From: Loktanella atrilutea
GTDB lineage: Bacteria > Pseudomonadota > Alphaproteobacteria > Rhodobacterales > Rhodobacteraceae
Reading direction: 5' to 3'
Assembly (NCBI RefSeq): GCF_900128995.1
Contig: NZ_FQUE01000008.1
Location: forward strand, 62,001 to 126,000
Length of the DNA: 64,000 nucleotides
Shown here: piece after piece, positions 9,690 through 18,032 of the stretch
Position numbering within the stretch: position 1 is the stretch's first letter
How the letters are laid out: each line of letters opens with the position of its first letter
Made by a program: the position numbers and the translations under genes
Notes under the pieces: model-generated
What the model saw: only the letters and a program-made list of their open reading frames with translations
Database searches by the model: none
Told to the model about the DNA's origin: nothing

Positions 9690-9792
9690 CATTTTCAGAC
9701 CGGACGCCATTTTTTTCAGGCGTCGTTCCCATCCATTTTTCGCCGGATTACCGATTCACGCGCACCTTGCGTTTCCGACGGTTCATTTTCAG
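9690..9792 (+). promoter_or_regulatory. cluster of CATTTT-type repeats before the heme peroxidase gene
   Basis: CATTTTCAG occurs exactly at 9690-9698 and 9784-9792, with close variants starting at 9708 (CATTTTTTTCAG) and 9734 (CATTTTTCG). The variant at 9708 lies in a small dyad, GACGCC (9703-9708) and GGCGTC (9719-9724). The A/T-rich repeats stand out in a GC-rich setting and fill the only long gap in the operon, so a secondary promoter or binding site is plausible. No clear -35/-10 pair was identified. Confidence 0.4.
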
Positions 9793-9833
9793 CGTTTCAC
9801 GGCGCGCCCCGCATCCGGCTTCTTCAGGAGCCA

Positions 9834-11684
9834 ATGGCAATGCTTTACAAACTCGGTCACGGCCAGACCATCAAGGCCACCCCCACAGCCCGCGACGCCA
9901 CGGCGCGCGACGCCACGGCGCGCGACACGGACGGCGATGCCGTCGCCCTGCGCGACGTCGCCAGCATCGTGAAATCGCGGCAACTGGACGGAACGGACAC
10001 CTATCCGCTGCCCGACCCGGACCCCGCACCGGAACCGGGTCTGACCCCCCGGCAGGCGTTCCGCTACTATTGCAAGGATGCCCCGGCGGCGGAGGCGATC
10101 GAAGATGCGGCGACGTGGTTCGGCGCCCTTGCCGATGCGATGGCGGAAGAGGCACCCGACCAGAAGGACGCGGAGGGCGAATCCGCGATCCCGCCGGTCT
10201 TTACCTACATGGGGCAGTTCATCGACCACGACATCACCGCCAACACCGACCGCGAGGAGGCGCCGGGCGGTGACGCGGCGGCCTTCAACATCGACCGGCC
10301 GGATTTCGCGCCGGGATCGCGGGATCTGGCGGAGCAGGTCAAGCTGAACCTGCGGATCGGGCGTCTGGAACTGGACAGCGTCTATGGCGACGGGCCGGGG
10401 CAAAGCCCCGCCGCGCTGAAGCTGGAAGCCGCACTGCGCGATCCCGACGATCCAGCCAAGATGCGGCTGGGGGTGGTGACCCCCGTGTCCGGCCCCGGCA
10501 CCGGGTTCGAACGGCCGTCGCTGCCGGTGGACGACCACGCCGATCTGCCGCGGGTCGGTGCCGCGATCGACAGCGGCGACCTGACGCTGGAGGAGGTGAA
10601 CGCCCTGTTCAATCCCGACGGCACGAAGCCGGAGGCGGACGTGCGACGCACCGCGCTGATCGGGGACGGGCGCAACGACGAGAACCTGATCGTGGCGCAG
10701 TTCCACCTGAGCGTCCTGCGCCTGCACAACGCCATGGCCGACGCCTTGCGGGCGGACGGCATGACGGACGACGACGCGATCTTTCGCGCCGCACGCCAGC
10801 ACGTCACCCATGTCTACCAGTGGCTGGTGGTGAACGTCTTCCTGCGCAACGTCTGCGATCCGGCGGTGGTGGACCGGGTGCTGGCCGACCGCGCGCCGGT
10901 GTATGCGGCGTTCCATGCGGCCCACAAGGACGAGATGCCGGAGGGCGTGCAGCCGATGCCGCTGGAGTTCTCGGTCGCGGCCTATCGCTATGGCCATTCC
11001 ATGGTGCGCGGCGACTACGACTACAACCGCAACTTCGGACGGGCCCCGGACGGGACCGGCGACGGGCGGGCGACCTTCGATCAGATATTCCAGTTCACCG
11101 GCGACGGCGGCATGCGCGGCGCGCCGACGCTGCCCGACAACTGGATCATGGAGTGGGACCGCTTCATCGGCACCGCGCCCCTGCCCAACCGGGTCGCGCG
11201 GCGGATCGATACGCGGCTGGCGCTGCCGCTGAAGACCATGCGCAATGCTCCTCCGGGCCTGCTGGCGCATCTGGCGGCCCGCAACCTGCGGCGCGGCTAT
11301 GTCTTCAACCTGCCGACGGCGCAGGGGATGATCGACTGCCTTTACAAAAAGGGCATCGACATCGACGCCCTGACGCCCGCGGAGATCGCCCGCGGGTCGG
11401 AGGCGATGTCGGCCGCCATCACGGGTGGCGGTTTCGACCGGGCGACGCCGCTGTGGTTCTATGTGCTGAAAGAGGCGGAGGTGAAGGCGCAGGGCGCGCA
11501 TCTGGGGCCGCTCGGCAGCCGGATCGTGGCCGAGACGCTGATCGGCCTGCTGGTGACGGACCCGCAAAGCTACCTTAACCAAGGCAGCTTCGGCAGCTGG
11601 ACGCCGGCGGATGCGCCGCAGCCCGATGGCGCGCCGATCGACAGCCTGCAGGCCATGATGCGCGCCGGCGGCGTGCACGCCTGA
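9834..11684 (+). CDS. animal-type heme peroxidase (An_peroxidase family)
   Basis: 616 residues. The distal heme site GQFIDHDIT puts the distal His at residue 132 between Asp131 and Asp133; one of the two Asp may carry the covalent heme link. The conserved RNDENLIVAQFHLSVLRLHN follows, and the proximal His is at 388 in YRYGHSMVRGDYDYN. This is the peroxidase-cyclooxygenase superfamily, whose bacterial members oxidise halides or organic substrates. No signal peptide is present; the N-terminus instead has a short repeat (ARDATARDATARDT). CAGGAG precedes the ATG at 9834. Placed between two protease genes in one operon, it suggests an oxidative component of the same system. Confidence 0.9.
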   Translation: MAMLYKLGHGQTIKATPTARDATARDATARDTDGDAVALRDVASIVKSRQLDGTDTYPLPDPDPAPEPGLTPRQAFRYYCKDAPAAEAIEDAATWFGALADAMAEEAPDQKDAEGESAIPPVFTYMGQFIDHDITANTDREEAPGGDAAAFNIDRPDFAPGSRDLAEQVKLNLRIGRLELDSVYGDGPGQSPAALKLEAALRDPDDPAKMRLGVVTPVSGPGTGFERPSLPVDDHADLPRVGAAIDSGDLTLEEVNALFNPDGTKPEADVRRTALIGDGRNDENLIVAQFHLSVLRLHNAMADALRADGMTDDDAIFRAARQHVTHVYQWLVVNVFLRNVCDPAVVDRVLADRAPVYAAFHAAHKDEMPEGVQPMPLEFSVAAYRYGHSMVRGDYDYNRNFGRAPDGTGDGRATFDQIFQFTGDGGMRGAPTLPDNWIMEWDRFIGTAPLPNRVARRIDTRLALPLKTMRNAPPGLLAHLAARNLRRGYVFNLPTAQGMIDCLYKKGIDIDALTPAEIARGSEAMSAAITGGGFDRATPLWFYVLKEAEVKAQGAHLGPLGSRIVAETLIGLLVTDPQSYLNQGSFGSWTPADAPQPDGAPIDSLQAMMRAGGVHA

Positions 11685-11750
11685 CGCGGACCGGGGCCAT
11701 CCGCCGTCTGGCGGGTGGCCCCATCCCCTGTCCCGAACCGGAGAGGACCG

Positions 11751-13685
11751 ATGCCGGACCCGACCATCGCCACGGCCGTACTGCGGCCGGACCCCAGCGA
11801 CCTGCGCGACCGCGTCTATGCGCCGTCGCTGCGACCGCTGGCCCCGTCGTCCGAGCGCGCGCTGGCGAAGCGCATCTGTCCAAGGACGCGGGCGCTGCCC
11901 TACGAATTGCGCGATCAGGGTGCCGACGGCACCTGTGCCGGGCAGGCGCTGGCGAACCTGATCGACCTGCACCGGATCCGGGCCTGCGGCAACGGCAAGC
12001 GGCCCGAGAGGGTTTCGGCACGGATGCTTTACCAGATGGCAGTGCAGCAGGAGCGCGGGCCGGGCGGCGGCGGGCCCGAGGGCGTCACCTCGCTGCGGTC
12101 GGTGATCAAGGGGTTCTATCACAACGGGGTCTGCGCCGACACGCTTTGGCCGGACTGCGCGAGCGAGACGGCGCTGTCGGCGGAACGGGCCAAAGCGGCG
12201 CGGGCGACGACACTGGGGGCCTACTACCGGGTGCGGTCCTACCTCAACGACTATCACGCGGCGCTGTCCGATGCGGATTGCATCCTCGTCTCGGCGGCGA
12301 CGCATGGCGGGTGGCGGGCGGTGACGGACGGGGTGATCCCGCCCCACCCGCAGCCGGGCGAGAACCACGCCTTCGTCCTTGTGGGTTACAACGATCGCGG
12401 CTTCCTCGTGCTGAATTCATGGGGGCCGGACTGGGGCGGCTATGCCTGCGACGGGCAGGTTCTGCGGGGCGTGGCGCTCTGGCCCTATGCGGACTGGTCG
12501 GACAACGTGCTGGACGCCTGGGTGCTGCGGCTGGGCGTGCCCGCGCCGGAGGCCTTTGCCTTTTCCCAGTCGCGGCGCGGCATCTACTATGACGATGACG
12601 GCCCGATCCGGGCGGCGTCGTCGCCCTGTCACCAGTTGCTCGGGCACTTCGCGCATCTCGACGACGGGGTGCATGTGACGGGCGGCAGCTATGCCTCGTC
12701 CCGCGCGGCGGTGGCGCTGACGGCCGGGCGGATCGCGGCGAAGCCGGACCGCCCCGTGCACCTGTCGATCCCGGGATCGCTGCTGGGCATCGACGCGGCC
12801 TTCGGGGCAGAGGTGGCGCGGCGCCCGGCGCTGGAGGATGCGGGGCTTTATCCCTACACCCTGTTCTGGTGCAACGATGTGGTGGACAGCACGACGGCGG
12901 TGCTGGATCACCTGTTCCGCACCGCGGTCGACAAGGTCGGCGCGCTGAGCCCGGACCTGAACGCCGCGATCGAGGCGGCGACGGCGGGCATCGGGCGGGC
13001 GTTCTGGCGCGACATCGGGCGCGCGGCGCAGCGGGCCGGCTGCCATCGCCACGCCTGCGGCGCCGATCCGACCCGTGACGGGGATGCGGCGGATCTGCTC
13101 GACAGTCTTGCCGCGACCGGTGCGCCGCTGCACCTGAACGCCGACGGTGCGGGGGTGCTGCTGCTGGCGCAATACCTGCGGTCCCTGAACGCCCATGGCG
13201 GCGACCGGCGTAATGCCTTCGAGGGTGCGGTCGCGTCGCTGACGCTGATCGCGCCGGCGATCCGGCTGGACGACTTCTGCGCCGCCTTCCGCCCGCTGAT
13301 CAACGCGATCAACCGACGCGGGCCGGGGCGCGTCACCCTGTGGGTGCCGTCCTACGGGTTCGAGCGCAAGCTTGCGGTGGGGCACTACACGAGGTCGATC
13401 CTCGACCTGGTGCTGTATGCCTTCGAGGGAGAGCGCGACCGGATGCAGCATTTCATCGGCATGTCGGCCCGGCGCACCGGGCTGGCCGCCGAGACCGCAC
13501 CCGGCGGGCGGCTGGAGGGCGTCGTCCTGCGCAAGATGAAGACGCCGGACCACGCCCTGCAACCCGCCGAGGCGCGGCGCCGCCGCTACACCCAGCACGA
13601 TGTCATCACCCACGCCGAGACCGGGGCCGAGATCCTTTGGCACCTTGCCCGGCTCGTATCCCGCGACGCCATAGAGAAGCCATAG
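11751..13685 (+). CDS. papain-like (C1) cysteine peptidase fused to a hydrolase-like domain
   Basis: 644 residues. The N-terminal half has the C1 order Gln56/Cys62 (RDQGADGTCAGQ), His206 (ENHAFVLVGYND) and Asn222 (LNSWGPDWGG), so a complete papain-type site. The C-terminal half (about 270-620) has the texture of an alpha/beta hydrolase: a nucleophile-elbow-like segment HLNADGAGVLLLAQYL followed by LTLIAPAIRLDDF. The usual G-x-S-x-G Ser is replaced by Asp, so this half may be catalytically dead. GGAGAGGA precedes the ATG at 11751, which is preferred to an upstream in-frame start at 11715. No signal peptide is seen. The C-terminal assignment is inference. Confidence 0.78.
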   Translation: MPDPTIATAVLRPDPSDLRDRVYAPSLRPLAPSSERALAKRICPRTRALPYELRDQGADGTCAGQALANLIDLHRIRACGNGKRPERVSARMLYQMAVQQERGPGGGGPEGVTSLRSVIKGFYHNGVCADTLWPDCASETALSAERAKAARATTLGAYYRVRSYLNDYHAALSDADCILVSAATHGGWRAVTDGVIPPHPQPGENHAFVLVGYNDRGFLVLNSWGPDWGGYACDGQVLRGVALWPYADWSDNVLDAWVLRLGVPAPEAFAFSQSRRGIYYDDDGPIRAASSPCHQLLGHFAHLDDGVHVTGGSYASSRAAVALTAGRIAAKPDRPVHLSIPGSLLGIDAAFGAEVARRPALEDAGLYPYTLFWCNDVVDSTTAVLDHLFRTAVDKVGALSPDLNAAIEAATAGIGRAFWRDIGRAAQRAGCHRHACGADPTRDGDAADLLDSLAATGAPLHLNADGAGVLLLAQYLRSLNAHGGDRRNAFEGAVASLTLIAPAIRLDDFCAAFRPLINAINRRGPGRVTLWVPSYGFERKLAVGHYTRSILDLVLYAFEGERDRMQHFIGMSARRTGLAAETAPGGRLEGVVLRKMKTPDHALQPAEARRRRYTQHDVITHAETGAEILWHLARLVSRDAIEKP

Positions 13686-13689
13686 AGAA
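13668..13689 (+). repeat. 11-bp tandem duplication at a gene junction
   Basis: GCCATAGAGAA is present twice back to back (13668-13678, 13679-13689). The second copy contains the TAG stop of the C1 peptidase gene and contributes to the AAGGAG ribosome site of the following SGNH-metacaspase gene. A recent slip duplication would have changed the last residues of one protein and the spacing to the next. Confidence 0.85.
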
Positions 13690-13701
13690 GGAGACCAGAC
13701 T

Positions 13702-15522
13702 ATGACGGAAAAGATCACGCTGGAGGAACTGTCGCGCAAGATGGCCGACCCGGACACGGCGCCCGACGACCTTGCGGCCTATTTCACCGAGGACACCGGC
13801 GCGTCGGACCCCTTCGCGCCAGCCATCGCGCTGAACCCCGACAAGGTGGAAATTCCCGCCACGGCGGATGCGGCGACGCGGTCCGCCCTGCTGCTGAACG
13901 GCGCCAACTGGTTCGAACGGCAGAACCGGCAGGCGCGTTTCTTTCAGCGGCTGTCCAAGGGCGACTACAGGGGGCCGATCATCGTCGAGGAGGGCGACAG
14001 CTGGTTCCAGTACCCGATCCTGCTGCGCGACACGATCGATGTGCTGATGGAGGAATACGCCGTCTTTTCGCTGTCCGCAGGGGGCGACACGCTGGCGAAC
14101 ATGGTGGCGCGGGCCGAGTATCGCCGCGCGATCGAACAGACCGGCGCCACGATCCTGCTGCTGTCCGGAGGCGGCAACGACCTTGTCGCCGACGGCAACC
14201 TGTCGCGGCATCTGCGCCGCTTCGACGCCGGCCTGTCGGCGGCGGAATACCTGCTGCCCAGCTTCGACCAGCTTGTGGCGGTGGCGGTCCAGCAGTTCGA
14301 CCGGATCGCGCGGGACGTGGCGGCGCGCTATCCCAAGGTGAAAATCATCTGCCACGGCTATGACCGCGCCATCCCGGCCAAGGGCAAGTGGCTGGGCCTG
14401 CCGATGGCGGCCAACGGGATCGTGGACGCCACGCTGCAGGCGAGCATCGCCAAGGTGATGATGGACCGCTTCAACGACGCCATGATGGCGATGGCGCGGC
14501 GGCATGCCCATGTCTTCTTCCTTGACCTGCGCGGCACCGTCGGCGCCGGTCGCTGGCACGACGAGTTGCACCCGACCAATGCGGGCTATGCAGATGTCGC
14601 CGCCATTTTCTCTGCCCTGATCCGAAAGCTGACGAAGCCCGCCCGGGGGCCTGCCGTCCGGTCGGCACCGGCGGCGGTTGCGCTGCATGTGGGGCTGAAC
14701 CGTGTCGACCGGGGGCATTACGGGACTGGTCTGGTGGACCTCGACTTTTGCGTCAACGACAGCGAAGCGATGCGCGACATCGCCAAGGCGCGCGGGTTCG
14801 ATACCCAGACTCACCTGACCGACGCCGCAGCGACGCGCGACGCGGTGATCGCGGCCTGCGGCGAGGCGGCGAAGTCGCTGAAGGCCGGCGATACCTTCAA
14901 GCTGACCTATGCCGGGCACGGGGGTCAGGTGAAGGACTTCAACGGCGACGAGGCGACGGGACCGGACCGCGATCTGCTGGACGAGACGCTGTGCCTTTAC
15001 GACGGGCAGATGATCGACGACGAGCTTTACAAGATCTGGTCGGACTTTGCCGAAGGGGTGCGCGTGCTGGCGGTTTTCGACTGCTGCCACGCGGGCTCCA
15101 TGCTGCGGGCGGGACCGGGGCGGGCCGCCACGGCGGCCCCGGTCACGGGCAAGACCCGGATGATGACGCCGGGCGTGGCGGCGCAGGTCTTTCGCGCGAA
15201 CGAGGCGTTCTACCGTAGCCTGCCGTCATCGGCCCTCGGGCCGGACCTTGCGACGCCCTACCACGAGCTGAGCTTTCCCGTCGCGGCGAGCGTGTTGCAG
15301 CTGTCGGCCTGCCAGTCGAACCAGACCGCACAGGAGGATCTGGGCAACGGCCTCTTTACCGCGGCGATCCTTGCCACGCTGACCGATCCGGCGGCGCAAA
15401 GCGGCTATCGCAATTTCCGCGACCGCTGTGCCGCACGGATGCCCGCGTGGCAGTCGCCGAACTTCTGGACGGTCGGGCGCCCCGATGCCGCCTTCGAGGC
15501 CAGCCGCGTGTTCTGGGCATGA
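13702..15522 (+). CDS. SGNH-hydrolase / metacaspase-like (C14) fusion protein
   Basis: 606 residues. The first half is SGNH/GDSL-like: EEGDSWFQY (Ser100), SGGGNDLV (Asn159) and HDELHP (Asp287, His290), which fits lipase/esterase or acyl-group hydrolysis. The second half, from about 325, is caspase-like: ALHVGLNRVD, the catalytic His406 in YAGHGGQ and Cys462 in VFDCCHAGS, as in metacaspases and other C14 proteases. Both active sites look intact. There is no signal peptide. The stop overlaps the next start (ATGA). A caspase-family protease joined to a hydrolase fits a triggered effector, but activation and substrate are not visible in the sequence. Confidence 0.85.
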   Translation: MTEKITLEELSRKMADPDTAPDDLAAYFTEDTGASDPFAPAIALNPDKVEIPATADAATRSALLLNGANWFERQNRQARFFQRLSKGDYRGPIIVEEGDSWFQYPILLRDTIDVLMEEYAVFSLSAGGDTLANMVARAEYRRAIEQTGATILLLSGGGNDLVADGNLSRHLRRFDAGLSAAEYLLPSFDQLVAVAVQQFDRIARDVAARYPKVKIICHGYDRAIPAKGKWLGLPMAANGIVDATLQASIAKVMMDRFNDAMMAMARRHAHVFFLDLRGTVGAGRWHDELHPTNAGYADVAAIFSALIRKLTKPARGPAVRSAPAAVALHVGLNRVDRGHYGTGLVDLDFCVNDSEAMRDIAKARGFDTQTHLTDAAATRDAVIAACGEAAKSLKAGDTFKLTYAGHGGQVKDFNGDEATGPDRDLLDETLCLYDGQMIDDELYKIWSDFAEGVRVLAVFDCCHAGSMLRAGPGRAATAAPVTGKTRMMTPGVAAQVFRANEAFYRSLPSSALGPDLATPYHELSFPVAASVLQLSACQSNQTAQEDLGNGLFTAAILATLTDPAAQSGYRNFRDRCAARMPAWQSPNFWTVGRPDAAFEASRVFWA

Positions 15523-16208
15523 CCGGGCCGGTGACGATCCGCATGGTGCAGGCGGCGCTGGCGGCGCAGGGGTTCGATGCCGGCCCGGTGGACGGGGTGC
15601 GCGGGCGCCGGACCATCGCCGCACTGAAGGCCTTTCAGCGCGAGGCCGGGCTGGCGGCGACCGGACTGCTGGACAGATCCACGGCAGAGGCGCTGCTGGG
15701 CGCAGAGGCTGCCGCGGCCGTCCTGCCGGACGCGACGCCCTGGATGGACACCGCCGCACGCATGATGGGACTGCACGAAAGCCTCGACAACGCGGCGGTG
15801 GCGGCCTTTCTGGTCAGCGATGGCGGCACGGCGGGCGATCCCGCACAAGTGCCGTGGTGCGCCGACTTCGTGCAGACCTGCATCGCCCTGTCCCTGCCGG
15901 AAGAGCCGCTGCCGGTGAACCCCTATGCCTCGCTCGCCTGGGCCGGTTTCGGCAATCCGGTGGACCCGTGCTTCGGCGCGATCCTGTGTCTGTGGCGCGA
16001 AAGCCCCGACAGCTGGAAGGGTCACGTCGGCTTTTGCGTCGAGGTCCGGGCGGACCACGTGCTGCTGCGCGGCGGCAACCAGAGCGACGCGATCTGCGAG
16101 AAATGGATCGCGCTGCGGTTCCTGCGACCGGGGGGCAGTCGTTGGCCCCGGACCGCCCTGCCCCCGGTCGCGGTGTCGGGCGAACGCCGCAGCGTCAACT
16201 TGCGATGA
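15519..16208 (+). CDS. peptidoglycan-binding, NlpC/P60-like (TIGR02594-type) protein
   Basis: 229 residues. Residues about 5-60 form a PG_binding_1 repeat ([19 protein letters not shown], then [15 protein letters not shown]). The C-terminal domain has Cys114 in [10 protein letters not shown] and His169 in GHVGFCVE, matching TIGR02594-type cysteine hydrolases related to NlpC/P60 and CHAP amidases. The expected role is recognition and cleavage of cell-wall peptide. It lacks a signal peptide, so it would need lysis or a holin-like partner to reach the wall. It is the last gene of the plus-strand operon, and its end overlaps the convergent cysA gene by 14 bases. Confidence 0.8.
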   Translation: MTGPVTIRMVQAALAAQGFDAGPVDGVRGRRTIAALKAFQREAGLAATGLLDRSTAEALLGAEAAAAVLPDATPWMDTAARMMGLHESLDNAAVAAFLVSDGGTAGDPAQVPWCADFVQTCIALSLPEEPLPVNPYASLAWAGFGNPVDPCFGAILCLWRESPDSWKGHVGFCVEVRADHVLLRGGNQSDAICEKWIALRFLRPGGSRWPRTALPPVAVSGERRSVNLR

Positions 16209-16914
16209 ACGCCCTGACGAAGGCGTTTGCGGGGGCCTGACGGATTTCCTTCGGGCGGCCGATCTGTTCGATCCGGCCCATCGACATCACGACGACGAGG
16301 TCGGCGAGGGTCATCGCCTCTTCCTGATCGTGGGTCACGAAGATCGTGGTCAGGCCGGTCTGGTCGTGGATGTCGCGCAGGCCGGCGCGCAGATCCTTGC
16401 GCACCTGTGCGTCGAGCGCACCGAAGGGTTCGTCCAGCAAGAGCATCCGCGGATCGATCGCCAGCGCCCGTGCGAGGGCCACGCGCTGGCGCTGCCCCCC
16501 GGACAACTGGGCGGGGTAGCGCGCGCCGATGTCGGGCAGCTGGATCAGGCGCAGCAGGTCCGTCACCCGCTGGGCGATCGCCGCCGGCGCGGGGCGCGTC
16601 GCCCGCGGGCGGGCACGCAGGCCGTAGGCCACGTTCTCGAACACCGTCATGTGCCGGAACAGCGCGTAGCTTTGAAAGACGAAGCCCGCGCGCCGGTCCT
16701 GCACCGACAGGCGTCCGACGTCCTGCCCGTCGAACAGGATGCGACCGGCGGTGGGCTGTTCCAGCCCGCCAAGGATGCGCAGCAGCGTGGTCTTGCCCGA
16801 TCCGGACGGCCCCAGCAGGGCGACGAGCGCCCCCTGCGGGATCGACAGGCTGACCGGGTGCAGGGCGTTGGTGACGCCGAAGGTCTTGGCAATGGCCTCG
16901 ATGGAGATGTGCAT
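16195..16914 (-). CDS. cysA: sulfate/thiosulfate ABC transporter ATP-binding protein
   Basis: 239 residues. Walker A is GPSGSGKTT, the Q-loop FVFQSYALF, the ABC signature [15 protein letters not shown] and Walker [13 protein letters not shown], followed by the switch His in [14 protein letters not shown]. The D-loop and helical region are typical of CysA, but the C-terminal regulatory extension of the E. coli protein is absent. It powers sulfate import with the CysT/CysW permeases encoded upstream on the same strand. The gene closes the cys operon and runs into the convergent hydrolase operon with a 14-base overlap. Confidence 0.9.
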   Translation of the reverse strand: MHISIEAIAKTFGVTNALHPVSLSIPQGALVALLGPSGSGKTTLLRILGGLEQPTAGRILFDGQDVGRLSVQDRRAGFVFQSYALFRHMTVFENVAYGLRARPRATRPAPAAIAQRVTDLLRLIQLPDIGARYPAQLSGGQRQRVALARALAIDPRMLLLDEPFGALDAQVRKDLRAGLRDIHDQTGLTTIFVTHDQEEAMTLADLVVVMSMGRIEQIGRPKEIRQAPANAFVRAFIAS

Positions 16915-16926
16915 GGCGGGATCCTT

Positions 16927-17793
16927 TCAGGGCTGGCCGATAGCGGCGATCTGGTCCGCGTGCTGACGGTCCAGAAGCGATTTCAGGGCAAGGGTGACGA
17001 GCGCCAGCAGCGCCAGCACGGCAGCCAGCGTGAAGGCGGCCACGGACAGGTATTCGTTGTAGAGCATCTCGATCGTGATCGGCATGGTCGCGGTCTGGCC
17101 GCGAATCTTGCCGGACACGACGGCGACGGCGCCAAATTCGCCCATCGCGCGGGCGTTGCACAGCAGCACCCCGTAAAGCAGCGCCCAGCGGATGTTGGGC
17201 AGGGTCACGGTCCGGAAGGTGCGCCAGCCGGTGGCGCCCAAGGTCAGCGCCGCCTCCTCCTCTGCCCGGCCTTGTTCGATCATCAGGGGGATCAGCTCGC
17301 GCGCGACGAAGGGGAAGGTGATGAAAAGCGTCGCCAGCACGATGCCCGGCAGGGCAAAGACGACCGGGTGCCCCTGTGCCACCAGCCAGCCACCCAGGGT
17401 GGAATTGGCGCCGAAGAGCAGCACGATGCACAGACCCGCCACCACCGGAGAGACCGAGAATGGCAGGTCGATGAGTGTGATGAGAAGCGCCTTGCCGCGG
17501 AAGTCGAACTTGGTGATCGCCCAGGCGGCGGCGATGCCGAAGACCGCGTTCAGCGGCACGGCGATGGCGGCGACGGTCAGGGTCAACCGGATCGCCGAAC
17601 GCGCGTCCGGGTTGCCGAGGCTGGCGAGGGCGGCGGACCAGCCGTCGCGCAGCGCCTCGGCGAAGACCACGACGAGCGGCGCGATGACGAGGATCGCGAG
17701 GCCGGTGCAGGCCAGCGCGATCAGGGCAAGGCGCACCGGCAGGCGTTCCGAGGTTGCGGGTCCTGCCGCGGGATTGGCGGATGCGAAGGTCAT
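16927..17793 (-). CDS. cysW: sulfate ABC transporter permease CysW
   Basis: 288 residues with about six membrane helices and the permease EAA loop (EEEAALTLGATGWRTFRTVT). The GEFGAVAVVSGKI segment is characteristic of CysW. It forms the membrane channel with CysT. The start at 17793 overlaps the stop of the 80-residue membrane protein gene (ATGA). Twelve bases separate it from cysA. Assignment to CysW rather than CysT follows the gene order and the GEFGAVA variant. Confidence 0.9.
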   Translation of the reverse strand: MTFASANPAAGPATSERLPVRLALIALACTGLAILVIAPLVVVFAEALRDGWSAALASLGNPDARSAIRLTLTVAAIAVPLNAVFGIAAAWAITKFDFRGKALLITLIDLPFSVSPVVAGLCIVLLFGANSTLGGWLVAQGHPVVFALPGIVLATLFITFPFVARELIPLMIEQGRAEEEAALTLGATGWRTFRTVTLPNIRWALLYGVLLCNARAMGEFGAVAVVSGKIRGQTATMPITIEMLYNEYLSVAAFTLAAVLALLALVTLALKSLLDRQHADQIAAIGQP

Positions 17794-18032
17794 TCGAGCC
17801 TCATGCGGTTGAGGGGCCGGGCGCCCCGGGGGACTGGCGGGATCGCCGTCAGAAGGATGATGCAGGCCGCGAGGGCGACGCAGACTGCGCCGGACAGGGC
17901 GTAGGCCAGCAGGCAGAGGGGCCAGCCTGCGCCGCAGGCCGCCGCGAGGATCGCGCCCCCGGTGCCGCCGGCCAGACCGGTCAGGAACAGGGCCGAGGGT
18001 GCGGGATCGATGGCGGGGGAAGGATCAGACAT
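17790..18032 (-). CDS. small membrane protein inserted between cysT and cysW
   Basis: 80 residues from an ATG at 18032, overlapping the end of cysT by eight bases. Two hydrophobic helices (FLTGLAGGTGGAILAAACGA and CLLAYALSGAVCVALAACII) are joined by a short loop and end in a basic tail. Such a gene is not part of the usual cysPTWA operon. It is translationally coupled on both sides, which argues that it is expressed. A role as accessory subunit or stabiliser of the permease is a guess. I do not recognise a family. Confidence 0.6.
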   Translation of the reverse strand: MSDPSPAIDPAPSALFLTGLAGGTGGAILAAACGAGWPLCLLAYALSGAVCVALAACIILLTAIPPVPRGARPLNRMRLE

